DNA of 33,199 nucleotides from Streptomyces sp. Ru71 (lineage in GTDB: Bacteria > Actinomycetota > Actinomycetes > Streptomycetales > Streptomycetaceae), in the NCBI RefSeq assembly GCF_002920535.1, contig NZ_PQSS01000080.1:1-33199 (forward strand), in the 5' to 3' direction. The position numbers and the translations under genes are program-made. The first letter of the stretch is position 1, and each line of letters begins with the position of its first letter. The notes under the pieces are model-generated. The model saw only the letters and a program-made list of their open reading frames with translations, was not told the origin of the DNA and searched no databases. Shown here in pieces: positions 33,184-33,199 of this stretch.

Positions 33184-33199
33184 AAAACTCTCCGTGAAC

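Overview
The window is very GC-rich, with dense genes, strong G/C third-position bias, many GTG starts and few Shine-Dalgarno motifs at first genes. Gene content and order match a Streptomyces chromosome core region. No tRNA, rRNA, CRISPR array, integrase or transposase was seen, so this is vertically inherited core sequence with a few lineage-specific insertions.

Layout. 1-286 is a mosaic of short intergenic repeats. 287-2792 holds a TetR-type regulator divergent from a two-gene ABC exporter of the teichoic acid/polysaccharide (TagGH/Wzm-Wzt) type, with a duplicated operator-like repeat between them. 2885-4600 is a membrane Ser/Thr kinase. It converges on the very large NAD-dependent glutamate dehydrogenase (4676-9628), and a strong shared hairpin lies between them. 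A 579-bp gap with hairpins leads to a DJ-1/PfpI protein, a HAD hydrolase, a DUF6912-type protein and an Rv3235-family protein.

13087-25909 is the actinobacterial block mtrA-mtrB-lpqB-comF-type-hpf-...-secA, all on the minus strand, known from Mycobacterium tuberculosis (Rv3246c to Rv3240c). It links envelope and cell-cycle signalling (MtrAB-LpqB), ribosome hibernation (HPF) and protein export (SecA). Here three genes sit between hpf and secA: an orphan LuxR-type response regulator, a YcaQ/AlkX-like DNA glycosylase and a GNAT acetyltransferase. A second copy of the mosaic repeat accompanies them.

26116-27258 is mtnA (methionine salvage). It is divergent from a tightly coupled five-gene operon (27399-33153): polytopic membrane protein, DUF4129, DUF4350, MoxR AAA+ ATPase, DUF58. 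Its order matches Rv3689-Rv3693 of M. tuberculosis as I remember it. The function of this MoxR-DUF58 membrane machine is not established, so it is the best candidate for an undescribed system here. Its DUF4129 member carries an unusual run of 11-residue repeats.

The most interesting non-coding signals are four half-sites spaced exactly 11 bp apart upstream of mtrA, an 11-bp direct repeat upstream of hpf, one 7-bp dyad shared by the pfpI-like and response-regulator leaders, and a 13-bp inverted repeat upstream of the Rv3235-family gene. All family assignments come from reading motifs and from memory; no database search was run.
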